From Candidatus Aenigmatarchaeota archaeon (lineage in GTDB: Archaea; Aenigmatarchaeota; Aenigmatarchaeia; CG10238-14; SpSt-28), in assembly GCA_025058985.1 (NCBI GenBank), contig JANXEB010000098.1:1-25635 (forward strand): a stretch of 25,635 nt of DNA, given 5' to 3'. Made by a program: the position numbers and the translations under genes. Positions 1-7,984 of the stretch are shown here, piece after piece. Numbering within the stretch: position 1 is the first letter of the stretch; each line of letters opens with the position of its first letter. The notes beneath the pieces were generated by a model that was not told the DNA's origin, searched no databases, and saw only the letters and a program-made list of their open reading frames with translations.

Positions 1-680
1 ATAGTAGTAGAATTTATTGTTAAGACTTTTTCATTATGTTCATAAAAAACTCCATTAATAGCTTTTATTGGTTCATGACTTCTTATTATTTTCTCAATTC
101 CTAATATTTTACAAATTGTATCCGTTATATTTTTACCAAACAAGACACCAGCTCCTCTAGGATTAGGATACTCTCCATCGCCATTATAAGGATCACTCCA
201 CAAAACATCCTCTTCTATTTCTTTTGTTGGATGACTAAGATCTTTTTTGCTTTTTATTTTTGATGATATACCACCATGTATCAATAGGTATTTTTCATTT
301 AAGATAGCTGCTAAGTATAAACTATCTATAAAATTTTTAAAAAAATTATGAAAATATTGTTTCCAACTTTTCTTTTTAATTTCTGCTTCTCTAATCAAAT
401 CACATGGTGAAAAATTAGGAAATCCGTTTTCAGAATAATCTTCATGATTACCTTTTAGAGCAACAACATTTTGTTTTTTAGTTAGTTCATAGACCTCTTC
501 TATAATTTCTATTCCAAACTCTCCTCTATCAGCATAATCTCCAAGGAATATTACAACAAAATACTTATCAATAAAATTTTTTACCTTAGAAAAAGTTGTA
601 TAGTCTCCATGTATATCACCAACTACGATAGCTCTTTCACACTCTATTTCAATAAGTTTATGATTTCTTTCAAATTTCAC
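1..680 (-). CDS. PPP-family serine/threonine protein phosphatase (3' end outside window)
   Basis: The minus-strand frame is open from 680 to the window edge (226 codons seen). It carries the PPP metallophosphatase signature in order: GDIHGDY near residue 24, GDYADRG near 50, GNHE near 77, then a later HGG motif and an RSHEP motif near the edge. These place the two metal ions and catalytic histidine of PP1/PP2A/lambda-type phosphatases, so a protein phosphatase is likely; small PPP enzymes of archaea can also act on other phosphoesters. The start is a GTG at 680: an in-frame TAA lies about 24 nt upstream and there is no ATG in this part of the frame. The gene diverges from the membrane protein at 691, with 10 nt between the two start codons. 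The C-terminus is not visible. Confidence 0.88.
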   Translation of the reverse strand, partial: MKFERNHKLIEIECERAIVVGDIHGDYTTFSKVKNFIDKYFVVIFLGDYADRGEFGIEIIEEVYELTKKQNVVALKGNHEDYSENGFPNFSPCDLIREAEIKKKSWKQYFHNFFKNFIDSLYLAAILNEKYLLIHGGISSKIKSKKDLSHPTKEIEEDVLWSDPYNGDGEYPNPRGAGVLFGKNITDTICKILGIEKIIRSHEPIKAINGVFYEHNEKVLTINSTT

Positions 681-690
681 AAAAATAATT

Positions 691-1131
691 ATGAGAAAAA
701 TTATTTACATAAGACAATTGTTTTACTATATTTTAGTTGTTTTATTAACTTCTTTATCAACAATTGTTCTACACGAACTTGGACATTTTGTTTTTGGACT
801 TTTTTCTAATTGTTCCGAGATAAAGTTAGTTTTAATTGACCAAAAAATTTATGGTAGTTATACTGAAATGAAATGTCCAGCAGAAACAAATATAATCATC
901 TTGGCTTTTACTGGGCTTTTATTTGTCTTACCAATTTCTATGATTTATTTATTTTTCTTTAAAAATTTTGAAAAATACATAGGGCTAATGATAATTGGAT
1001 TCAATTTTATTATTTCTGTTTATGATTTAAAAGTTTATTTAAAAATACCTTTTGCAGATGTTTTTTCTCTTTTAGGAATTATAATAGTTATTTTTGCAGA
1101 ATATAGAATGGTTAAAAGAATTGTTATTTAG
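691..1131 (+). CDS. Small integral membrane zinc metalloprotease-like protein (M50-like, HExxH)
   Basis: This 146-residue protein is very hydrophobic, with about four membrane segments (roughly residues 10-27, 65-88, 95-112 and 120-137). HELGH at residues 28-32 lies at the end of the first segment, as in site-2-protease (M50) families, where the two His ligate zinc and Glu is catalytic. A later segment holds Asn105, Asp112 and Asp123, any of which could supply the third ligand, but the canonical NPxPxxxLDG motif is not present. It may be a minimal or diverged M50 relative, or a membrane protein using the motif otherwise. The 3' end overlaps the end of the convergent polymerase gene by 8 nt, and the start is 10 nt from the divergent phosphatase start. 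Confidence 0.72.
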   Translation: MRKIIYIRQLFYYILVVLLTSLSTIVLHELGHFVFGLFSNCSEIKLVLIDQKIYGSYTEMKCPAETNIIILAFTGLLFVLPISMIYLFFFKNFEKYIGLMIIGFNFIISVYDLKVYLKIPFADVFSLLGIIIVIFAEYRMVKRIVI

Positions 1132-2896
1132 TTGTTAGGAAAATACTATCAGTATCACCATAAATAGTTTCAAAATTTTCCTTTTCTGCTAATTCTAAAA
1201 CTTTTTTTATGTAGTATCTACCAAAGGCAGCTGTAGCTTCAGCACATTCTTTTTTATACCATCTAGCTCCAATAAAGGCAAAATATCCATACATTGCATT
1301 GGAAATTATTTTTATTGCATATTGTTCATTGTCTAAGATCTTATATTCTATGGAATCTTTCTGTAATTTTTTCATCCGTTCTTTTATTTCTTTTCTTTTT
1401 TCAATTAAATAACGTAGATGTTTTGGTATAAACCCTTCTACTTTAACACAAAAATGATAGTTAGTCTCTGGAACAAAATTTATTTTTTTACACTCTTCGT
1501 GTTCACAATTAAAAGTTTCTGTGGAGATGTTTTTTGTTGCAATAATGCTCGGATACAAGCTTCTAAAATCAACAACACCAATATTTTCCCAGATTCCTGT
1601 TTTTGGTTCTACTACAATAGCTCCCCTGTATGGTAATTCTCTCATTCTTATTTCTTTTTCTTCATGTTTTGGAGAATTTGGAATTAAAATTTTATCTTCA
1701 ACAGCTTTTTTCATAAGATAAGCTTCTACTAGTTGAGAATAACTATATCTACAAACATCGAATGGAATCTCTCCTGTTAGTCTTGAAATAGAGAATATTT
1801 GTGGTAAAATAACTTGAGAAATAGAATAAATCAGATAAGCATCTCTTATACTATATTCTGCTATTCTACTCAATCCTTTTTTACTTTTCCATAATTCTAT
1901 CATTTCTTCATATTCTAATTCTATTTTTCTTTCACCAATCAGTTCGTTAGCAACTTCATCTAAGGTCAAGACTTCAGTTTTTAGAGTAGGAGAAAGAATT
2001 TTATTTATAAAAACAAATAAATCTAAATGAACTACTCCAAAACATCTAGCAGCAGAAGTACCACCTCTCTTCACAAATTCTAATTCTTTCGGGTCTATAC
2101 CAAAACATAGTTTAGTTTTTAGTTTTTTTGCTCTTTCTCTTAATTTTAAAAAATCAAAAGCATCACCATTATAACTAACTATTATATCTGGTCTTTCTTT
2201 TTTTACTATTTCCAAAAATCTTTTTATCATAGCTTCTTCGTTTTTAAAGCTCTCCACAAACTCTTGTTTGTTTTCCCATTCTGTTAGGGCAAGAACTTTT
2301 TTTATGTTTTTCGAAAACAAACTTATCATTATTAGTTTTTCTTCATTATTGATTTCAACCCACTCCGTATCAATAGCTAAAACATTCATTTCGCACTCTT
2401 TTATTTCTTCTACTTGTTTTATTTCATTAGCATCGATAACAAAATCAACATCAAATCCTTTACTTTCTCTTCTTTCTCCATTAATTTCAATCCAGCTACA
2501 AGGTTTTATGCCGGTGTCCATCAAAAATCTTTTATAAAAAGAGATGTTATACTCAAAAGTGTCTTCTATTTCATCCAATTCTTTAATAACATCTCTAATG
2601 TTCTTTAGTTTTTTTGGATTTTGAATCGTTATTTTTATTAAATCTCTCTCATTTTTTAACCATCTTTTTTTAACAATTTCTACTTTTAAAATTTTTGTTT
2701 GTAAATTAGTTAAGCTTTCTATTCTTCTTTTTACTATTTCTTCTTTTCCAACTTTTGGTAATACAAAAAAATAGTGAAAAAACTTTTTTCTAACTAATAT
2801 TCTTTCGTTTTTCTCATTTTTTCCAAATAGAAGCACAACACCTTCTTCTCCCTCTAAATCATAATCAATATCTAATAAAAAAATTTTTTCTTTCAC
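1124..2896 (-). CDS. polB: Family-B DNA polymerase, N-terminal (large) part of a split enzyme
   Basis: The 590-residue product has the N-terminal, exonuclease and most of the palm/fingers domains of archaeal PolB: Exo I with D176 and E178, Exo II YNGDAFDF at 242-249, Exo III YSIRD at 348-352, motif A DFRSLYPS at 443-450, motif B with K529, N533 and YG 536-537, and motif C YGDTDS at 579-584. It stops six residues after motif C, so the thumb (about 200 or more residues in one-piece enzymes) is missing. Neither other minus-strand frame continues a thumb beyond 1124, and no intein segment follows. Split PolB enzymes are known from Methanothermobacter thermautotrophicus (no intein) and Nanoarchaeum equitans (split intein). 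A separate thumb gene outside the window is inferred. All exonuclease and polymerase acidic residues are kept. The start is GTG, overlapping the stop of a 27-codon ORF by 4 nt. Confidence 0.93.
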   Translation of the reverse strand: MKEKIFLLDIDYDLEGEEGVVLLFGKNEKNERILVRKKFFHYFFVLPKVGKEEIVKRRIESLTNLQTKILKVEIVKKRWLKNERDLIKITIQNPKKLKNIRDVIKELDEIEDTFEYNISFYKRFLMDTGIKPCSWIEINGERRESKGFDVDFVIDANEIKQVEEIKECEMNVLAIDTEWVEINNEEKLIMISLFSKNIKKVLALTEWENKQEFVESFKNEEAMIKRFLEIVKKERPDIIVSYNGDAFDFLKLRERAKKLKTKLCFGIDPKELEFVKRGGTSAARCFGVVHLDLFVFINKILSPTLKTEVLTLDEVANELIGERKIELEYEEMIELWKSKKGLSRIAEYSIRDAYLIYSISQVILPQIFSISRLTGEIPFDVCRYSYSQLVEAYLMKKAVEDKILIPNSPKHEEKEIRMRELPYRGAIVVEPKTGIWENIGVVDFRSLYPSIIATKNISTETFNCEHEECKKINFVPETNYHFCVKVEGFIPKHLRYLIEKRKEIKERMKKLQKDSIEYKILDNEQYAIKIISNAMYGYFAFIGARWYKKECAEATAAFGRYYIKKVLELAEKENFETIYGDTDSIFLTTK

Positions 2897-2976
2897 AACT
2901 TTCCAGCTCTTTTTTTGTATACTGCTTTGTATTTTTTCTTTTTTTTAACTATTGGCGTTTCATATTCTTCGAACAT
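2893..2976 (-). CDS. 27-residue lysine-rich ORF translationally coupled to polB (candidate small protein)
   Basis: An ATG at 2976 opens a 27-codon frame ending in TGA at 2895-2893. The peptide begins MFEEYETPIV and then becomes strongly basic (KKKKKYK, YKKRAGKL). The ATG lies one base after the TAA of the cysteine-rich gene, and the TGA overlaps the GTG start of polB by 4 nt (GTGA), the geometry of coupled genes in an operon. No family is recognised. It might be a real small basic protein, or only a reading frame whose translation delivers ribosomes to the polymerase start. The run of lysines also follows from the A-rich composition, so coding status is uncertain. Confidence 0.4.
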   Translation of the reverse strand: MFEEYETPIVKKKKKYKAVYKKRAGKL

Positions 2977-2977
2977 T

Positions 2978-3274
2978 TTATTCTATAGGAATTGCAACAC
3001 ATCTATTATTTACACAGCCACAATATCCCATACCGCAATCTAATATAGTTCTACATTCCATAGTACAAAAAATTCCTTCACAATTTGGTTTATATTTAAT
3101 ATTTACACATTCCGTAGAGTGACAACAGTCTTTCGGAACACATTCTTCATTTTTTTCACAATAATATATGTTGCCTTTTTCTATTTTTAGATTAATGTTT
3201 TGTTTTGAAGAGATTATAATAAAAGCAACTATAAAAGCCAATATTATTGGAGCAATAAACTTATAACTCAGCAT
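2978..3274 (-). CDS. Small exported, membrane-anchored cysteine-rich protein
   Basis: The 98-residue product has an N-terminal hydrophobic segment (about residues 7-23) followed by a domain with twelve cysteines in about 55 residues, including CC and CGC patterns (YYCEKNEECVPKDCC, GYCGCVNNRC). The hydrophobic segment is either a signal peptide or an uncleaved anchor, so the cysteine domain should lie outside the cell, where it is likely held by disulfides or binds metal. I do not recognise the family. Its ATG overlaps the TAA of the upstream glycoprotein gene by one base (TAATG), so the two are surely co-translated and may work together at the surface. Confidence 0.8.
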   Translation of the reverse strand: MLSYKFIAPIILAFIVAFIIISSKQNINLKIEKGNIYYCEKNEECVPKDCCHSTECVNIKYKPNCEGIFCTMECRTILDCGMGYCGCVNNRCVAIPIE

Positions 3275-6200
3275 TATACTGGAAGTTTAACAGGAAGAAG
3301 TAGATAGACTAAAAATGCTATAGCGACTATTATTATAGCTATAATTATTATGTCAAAAATATTTATTCCTTTCTTTTTTTCTTCTTTTTTAAGCTGTTGA
3401 GCAATGTTTTCTTTTATTTTAATAAACGAATCTATCAATTCGTTCACGTTTTTAGTTAATTTGTCAATGTTTTCGTAAATTTTTAAATAGTTTTTTTTCT
3501 CAAAATTTTCCTTTAAGTTATTCAACTCATTTTTCAAGTTATTCAACTCATTTTTCAAAAAGCTCATGTTAATTCCCTCTTTTTCAAGCATCGTTATGTT
3601 TTCTTCAAGTTTTAATATCATTGCTGTTAAGTTTGTTAAACTTATGTTTATTATTTCTATATCTAAGTAACTCGGTAAAATTATTAGTTTGAATTTTTTA
3701 CTTGCGTTTGCATTAGAAGAATAGGCAAGGAAAGTTAAGTTATATATATCTATACTTAAATTTTTTCCATAAAGTTTTACAATAAAACTTTTTGTTTCGA
3801 AAGAATCAATTGTTTGTTGAAATGGTATTATTTCAAAATATTCTTTACCTAAATCTTTAATTGTTAGGTAAACTGTTTGCTCTGCTATTGAAGGATTCTT
3901 TACTTTAACAATAGTTGAGTTTGTTCTATTTCTTTGTACATAAACTTTATCTTCGTACTCTACAATTTCTAAAGAATAACTTATTGGTTGGTCTTGCTCT
4001 CTTGCTTCTTTTCTTGGTAATAATGGTTCATAAATGATTAAAAAAGAAGATTCTTTAAAGAAAGGTAAAAACTTTGGATTGGATGAATTAATTGTTATAC
4101 TACAATTAGTATTATTTTGCGTAATTGCGATAAATGCTGAAGAGTTAGAATAGCTACTAGAGTAATTAATAAAGCTTATAGTTAGTGAAGTTGGTGTAAT
4201 ACTACAGCCAGATGAATAAGCGTTTATTATTATGTTGTGTTCATCTCTTAATCCATGATTGAAAACAGTTAGGGAAATTGGTATTTGTGTTGTGTAAGAA
4301 AACGAAGAAGAAGATGGAGACGCATGTAATGTTAATAAGCTTTCGTTAACAGAAACGTTTTTGAACTCAGAAACTCCAAAATTTTTTCTACCATCAGTTA
4401 CGTTAACTTTTAGTGTGAAGTTACCTCCCAAAATATTTCCAGAACTTACATTTAGTATATAGCTATTATCTAAGGAATAAACATTTTCTACATTCGTTTC
4501 AGCTACATATTTTGTTGAAAAAACATATCTTTCAAGAGTAATTGTGAAATTGCTTGAATTTAAGTTTTTTACAAAGCTATTATTTTGATAAAAAACTGAT
4601 AACGTAACGTTAAAGTAAGAATTTGGTAATATTATATTTTTGCCATCGGTTTGGTTTGTAACATTTATTATTTTTGTTATTAGTTCGCTCGTTAAATTGA
4701 GCGTAATAAAAATAGTAAAGTTTCTTTCTGGTAAACCATTTAATGAAACTATTTTTAAATTGTCTGAAAATATACCAACACTATTATTGTGTTTACTAGT
4801 ATCTAGGTGGAGAGTAATGTTAAATGGATAAGAATTTGAGGATGAAATATTTAAGTTTTTGGCCAAGTTTAAATCATGCGAGTAGTTTATATAAAATAAA
4901 CCAGATTTTAAAGAAGTGGAATTTTCTATATTTGTAATTGTTAAGTTATTATTTATATGATCTGTATAGTTTTTATTTGTTATAACTAATGGTATTTTTA
5001 TAGTTTTGTTTAAACCAATGTTTTCTTTTAGATTTATATTCAAATATCTATAAGAGCCATTTATTTCAAGGTTTGGTTCATTGTTTATTATAATTAATGG
5101 TAGAAGTGTTGTAGTATTGTTTTCGTCTATTAGTTTAATATATTGCCAATAGCTAGCTGAGCCAAAAATTTTTTGTGGTAGAGAGAAGTTAATTGAATAG
5201 TGTTTTGTTTCAAAACTTGAAAAGTTGGTTGTGTTGTAGTTAGTTGAAAATAATGGAAAGTTTACATAAAAATAAAGATAGATGTCATAAAAATCTGTAT
5301 TGTTTGACTCTACTATTATTTTATATTTTTTGTTTTTATCTAAATTGGAATAAGCTTTTTCTTCAAAACCAAACACTTTATCTTCTAAAAATCTATAAGG
5401 AACAATGTTTTCTATACTTACGTTAAAATCTGAAGTAGAATGATCCCAATCAATAACTAACAAAATCTCATCAACAAACTCTGGTAAGAAGAATTCATAG
5501 CTTCTATTTAATTGAGAAGTTTTGTCGAATAAAATTCTTTCCCTCTCAATTATAGGTAGTACAGCTTTATCATATGTTAGTGCAACATTACTATAGTTTA
5601 TATCTAAGTTGTTGGATATGTTGATTTTTGCATTGATAGCTTCATTTGCGTTTACTGGACAAACAAGGTGTTTATAATAAGCATTATACCACTCACACTT
5701 GTCTATCGAAAAGTTTATAGAAGATTTTAAAATCTTTACCTCAAAGGGTAAATATAGTGGCGAAAAAATATCCATGCTATTATTTTTACTAAAAAAGTTT
5801 AAGTAGGAAAATTGATCTATGTTTGGTTCTATATAAACAATTCTTTTACTGTTTACAGAGCTTTTGTTGAGTAAATTTTCTATTAAAAAATCGTTTTCAA
5901 TATCAGAGTGAAGAAAATAAAGTGTATCGTTAAAGATTAGAGTTATCGTAGAGATATTTGGTTGCGAAACATTTAAAATAAACCTTTCACAAACATCAAG
6001 TGGATTTTGTGTTAAACTATAAACAGTATTCAATCTGCTAAAATTATAGAAAAATTCAATTTTTTTATTATCAATATTTACTGGTATATCTGCTATTAAT
6101 AAAAATTCTGTTATGTTTATAGAATAGTTTGTTTGGTTGAAAAGACTAACATTACCAATATATCTTCCAGGTTTTATTGTAGTAGTATAGATTATAAAAA

Positions 6201-6504
6201 CGATTGAATTCACGATAGAGATGCTTGGTATTAAAACTTTATTATCTAAGGAAGTACCATTAAAAATATAGAAATTTAGCGTTTCGGATAAAGAGTTATG
6301 AAGAGTTTTGTTTTCGATTAGAACTATTATGTCATAATCAACTAGATTTCCGATAGAAATGTTTCCAGCAAAATTGTTAAAAGGAGTTAAAAGAGTATAA
6401 GCGTTAGTAATATTGAACTGTTCATCACCCTTACTAACAGTTCGAGAGACTATTAAATTTGATAAAATTGTTGCTAAGAGTAATATAAGTAAATATTTTC
6501 TCAT
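3274..6504 (-). CDS. Large surface glycoprotein-like protein with C-terminal membrane anchor
   Basis: The 1076-residue protein starts with a signal peptide (MRKYLLILLLATILSNLIVS) and ends with one membrane segment at about 1045-1067 and a short tail. Between them it is beta-rich and dense in Asn-X-Ser/Thr sites: I count about sixty by eye, as in archaeal S-layer and cell-surface glycoproteins. The stretch at about 860-965 resembles Ig-like NEW3/CARDB-type domains. It is followed by a coiled coil at about 985-1035 containing a duplicated heptad, then a lysine-rich cluster just before the membrane segment. No enzyme motif is seen. It leads the operon that runs into the cysteine-rich gene and polB; a TATA-like box lies about 24 nt before the ATG. 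The role is inferred: envelope or adhesion. Confidence 0.85.
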   Translation of the reverse strand: MRKYLLILLLATILSNLIVSRTVSKGDEQFNITNAYTLLTPFNNFAGNISIGNLVDYDIIVLIENKTLHNSLSETLNFYIFNGTSLDNKVLIPSISIVNSIVFIIYTTTIKPGRYIGNVSLFNQTNYSINITEFLLIADIPVNIDNKKIEFFYNFSRLNTVYSLTQNPLDVCERFILNVSQPNISTITLIFNDTLYFLHSDIENDFLIENLLNKSSVNSKRIVYIEPNIDQFSYLNFFSKNNSMDIFSPLYLPFEVKILKSSINFSIDKCEWYNAYYKHLVCPVNANEAINAKINISNNLDINYSNVALTYDKAVLPIIERERILFDKTSQLNRSYEFFLPEFVDEILLVIDWDHSTSDFNVSIENIVPYRFLEDKVFGFEEKAYSNLDKNKKYKIIVESNNTDFYDIYLYFYVNFPLFSTNYNTTNFSSFETKHYSINFSLPQKIFGSASYWQYIKLIDENNTTTLLPLIIINNEPNLEINGSYRYLNINLKENIGLNKTIKIPLVITNKNYTDHINNNLTITNIENSTSLKSGLFYINYSHDLNLAKNLNISSSNSYPFNITLHLDTSKHNNSVGIFSDNLKIVSLNGLPERNFTIFITLNLTSELITKIINVTNQTDGKNIILPNSYFNVTLSVFYQNNSFVKNLNSSNFTITLERYVFSTKYVAETNVENVYSLDNSYILNVSSGNILGGNFTLKVNVTDGRKNFGVSEFKNVSVNESLLTLHASPSSSSFSYTTQIPISLTVFNHGLRDEHNIIINAYSSGCSITPTSLTISFINYSSSYSNSSAFIAITQNNTNCSITINSSNPKFLPFFKESSFLIIYEPLLPRKEAREQDQPISYSLEIVEYEDKVYVQRNRTNSTIVKVKNPSIAEQTVYLTIKDLGKEYFEIIPFQQTIDSFETKSFIVKLYGKNLSIDIYNLTFLAYSSNANASKKFKLIILPSYLDIEIINISLTNLTAMILKLEENITMLEKEGINMSFLKNELNNLKNELNNLKENFEKKNYLKIYENIDKLTKNVNELIDSFIKIKENIAQQLKKEEKKKGINIFDIIIIAIIIVAIAFLVYLLLPVKLPV
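3515..3556. repeat. Exact 21-bp tandem duplication (two copies) inside the glycoprotein gene
   Basis: The 21-bp unit AAGTTATTCAACTCATTTTTC occurs at 3515-3535 and again at 3536-3556 with no mismatch. On the coding (minus) strand each copy encodes seven residues, one heptad of the coiled coil (ELNNLKN twice), so the duplication keeps both reading frame and coiled-coil register. Confidence 0.95.
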
Positions 6505-6523
6505 AATATTTTTTTTATTTTTT

Positions 6524-6531
6524 GATATAAA
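6524..6531 (-). promoter_or_regulatory. TATA-like box for the glycoprotein-polB operon
   Basis: On the minus strand TTTATATC is centred about 24 nt before the ATG at 6504. This spacing predicts a leaderless or almost leaderless transcript, and no Shine-Dalgarno sequence precedes the ATG. Confidence 0.45.
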
Positions 6532-6659
6532 TCTAAAGATTTGCTTGAAAAACCTTATTTGCAGTTTTTTTATATTTACTTTGTTCGCTTATGATTTTTC
6601 ATGAAGACGCTTTGATAAAATCGTAATTTCTTAGTTGAGTATTTTCTTAAAAATGCAGA

Positions 6660-6670
6660 TATTTATTTTT
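6660..6670 (+). promoter_or_regulatory. AT-rich TATA-like element for the cpgS-family gene
   Basis: The stretch TATTTATTTTT lies about 24 nt before the GTG at 6689. This supports that GTG, rather than the upstream TTG (6635) or ATG (6653), as the start of a leaderless message. The spacer is AT-rich throughout, so the match is weak on its own. Confidence 0.3.
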
Positions 6671-6688
6671 TTTATTGTTAAATTTTTT

Positions 6689-7984
6689 GTGAGAATAGCC
6701 ATAATAGGTGCTGCCGGGAGAGATTTTCATGATTATTTAACCTATTATAGAAGAAATAAAAATTATAAAGTTGTTTGTTTTTTTGCCACACAAATACCGA
6801 ATATAGAAAATAGAGTTTTCCCTATTGGTAACATAAAAATTTTCAGTTTTGATGAAATTGAAAAATTTTCAAATAAAATAGAACACGCTTTCTTATCTTT
6901 TAGTGATGTTTCTAATGAAGATGTAATGAATATAGCATCAAAACTACTTTCACTCAACATAAATTTTTCTATTTTATCTCCATTTAAAACAATGCTAAAG
7001 TCTAGAAAACCTGTTATTTCAATTTGTGCAACAAGAACAGGGGCGGGAAAGTCTACAGTAGCAAGAAAAGTTTCTCTTCTTTTAAAAAAAGAGGGATTAA
7101 AAGTTGCTATTGTTAGGCATCCAATGCCCTATGGAGATTTAAAGAGGCAAATGTTTCAAGAATTTAAAAGTTTAAATGATTTAAAAAAATACAAATGTAG
7201 TCTAGAGGAGATAGAAGAATACGAACCGCATATAAGAAATGGCTTTACAGTTTATGCCGGAATTGATTATAGAAAGATTTTGAGGTATGTTGAAAAAAAG
7301 TATGATGTAATAGTTTGGGATGGTGGTAATAATGATTTGCCATTTTTTAAACCAACCTTACATATAGTAGTTGCGGATCCTTTTAGAATTGGCGATGAGT
7401 TCAAATATTATCATGCTTTTCTAAACTGTAAAATTGCCGATATTTTTGTTATCAATAAAATTAATGTCGTCAATAAAAATAGCGTAGAAAAATTAAAAGA
7501 AAATCTTTTGAAGATTAATAAAAAAGCTAAGGTGATTTTGGCAAGATCGGAAATTAGTGTTGAAAATGTGGAAATTATTAAAAATAAGAGAGTTTTAGTT
7601 GTTGAAGATGCCCCAACAGTAACTCATGGAAAATTATCATTTTCTGCTGGTTATATAGCTGCTAAAAAATATAATGCTAAAGAAATTGTTGATGCTAGAA
7701 AATTTGCAATAGGATCGATAAAAAAGTTTTACAAAAAATATCCGCATATTCAAAAAATTTTACCATCTTTTGGTTATGGAGAAAAACAGATAAAAGAGCT
7801 GGAGAATGTTATAAATAAAGTGAACTGCGATTCCGTAGTTCTTGGCGATATGGTAGATTTGGGAAAATTTGTAAGAATTAACAAGCCATATACGAAAGTT
7901 TATTATGAGTTAAAGGATTTAAACAACAGGTTGGCTAAGGAGATCCATCACTTTGTTGAGAAGATAAAAAATCGATTAAATTAG
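6689..7984 (+). CDS. cpgS: Cyclic 2,3-diphosphoglycerate synthetase-family P-loop protein
   Basis: From GTG 6689 the protein has 431 residues and begins VRIAIIGAAGRDFHDYL, matching the usual start of this family. Further family landmarks are ATQIP near residue 33, SDVSNEDVM near 74, a P-loop ATRTGAGKST at about 114-123, RHPMPYGDL near 144, WDGGNNDLPFFKP near 208, and ASPI-like and VVEDAPTVTHG segments later. The founding enzyme of thermophilic methanogens uses ATP to cyclise 2,3-diphosphoglycerate, a thermoprotectant. Relatives occur in other archaea where the product is unproven, so the reaction here is inferred. The frame is open back to TTG 6635 (ATG at 6653), but those extra residues are hydrophobic and absent from the conserved start. 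Its last 50 nt overlap the convergent deacetylase gene. Confidence 0.82.
   Translation: MRIAIIGAAGRDFHDYLTYYRRNKNYKVVCFFATQIPNIENRVFPIGNIKIFSFDEIEKFSNKIEHAFLSFSDVSNEDVMNIASKLLSLNINFSILSPFKTMLKSRKPVISICATRTGAGKSTVARKVSLLLKKEGLKVAIVRHPMPYGDLKRQMFQEFKSLNDLKKYKCSLEEIEEYEPHIRNGFTVYAGIDYRKILRYVEKKYDVIVWDGGNNDLPFFKPTLHIVVADPFRIGDEFKYYHAFLNCKIADIFVINKINVVNKNSVEKLKENLLKINKKAKVILARSEISVENVEIIKNKRVLVVEDAPTVTHGKLSFSAGYIAAKKYNAKEIVDARKFAIGSIKKFYKKYPHIQKILPSFGYGEKQIKELENVINKVNCDSVVLGDMVDLGKFVRINKPYTKVYYELKDLNNRLAKEIHHFVEKIKNRLN

Noticed and set aside
609..809. Plus-strand 66-codon frame over the divergent starts
   Set aside because: It lies across the phosphatase start and the membrane protein gene in another frame; the overlapping frames encode recognisable families.
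691..1123. Search for the polymerase thumb as a frameshifted continuation past 1124
   Set aside because: All frames reach stops within a few to about 17 codons and show no thumb-like sequence; the plus strand here is a clean membrane protein gene.
6599..6634. Short ATG frame (11 codons) in the glycoprotein/cpgS spacer
   Set aside because: Very short, with no coupling to either neighbour; the spacer is better read as a divergent promoter region.
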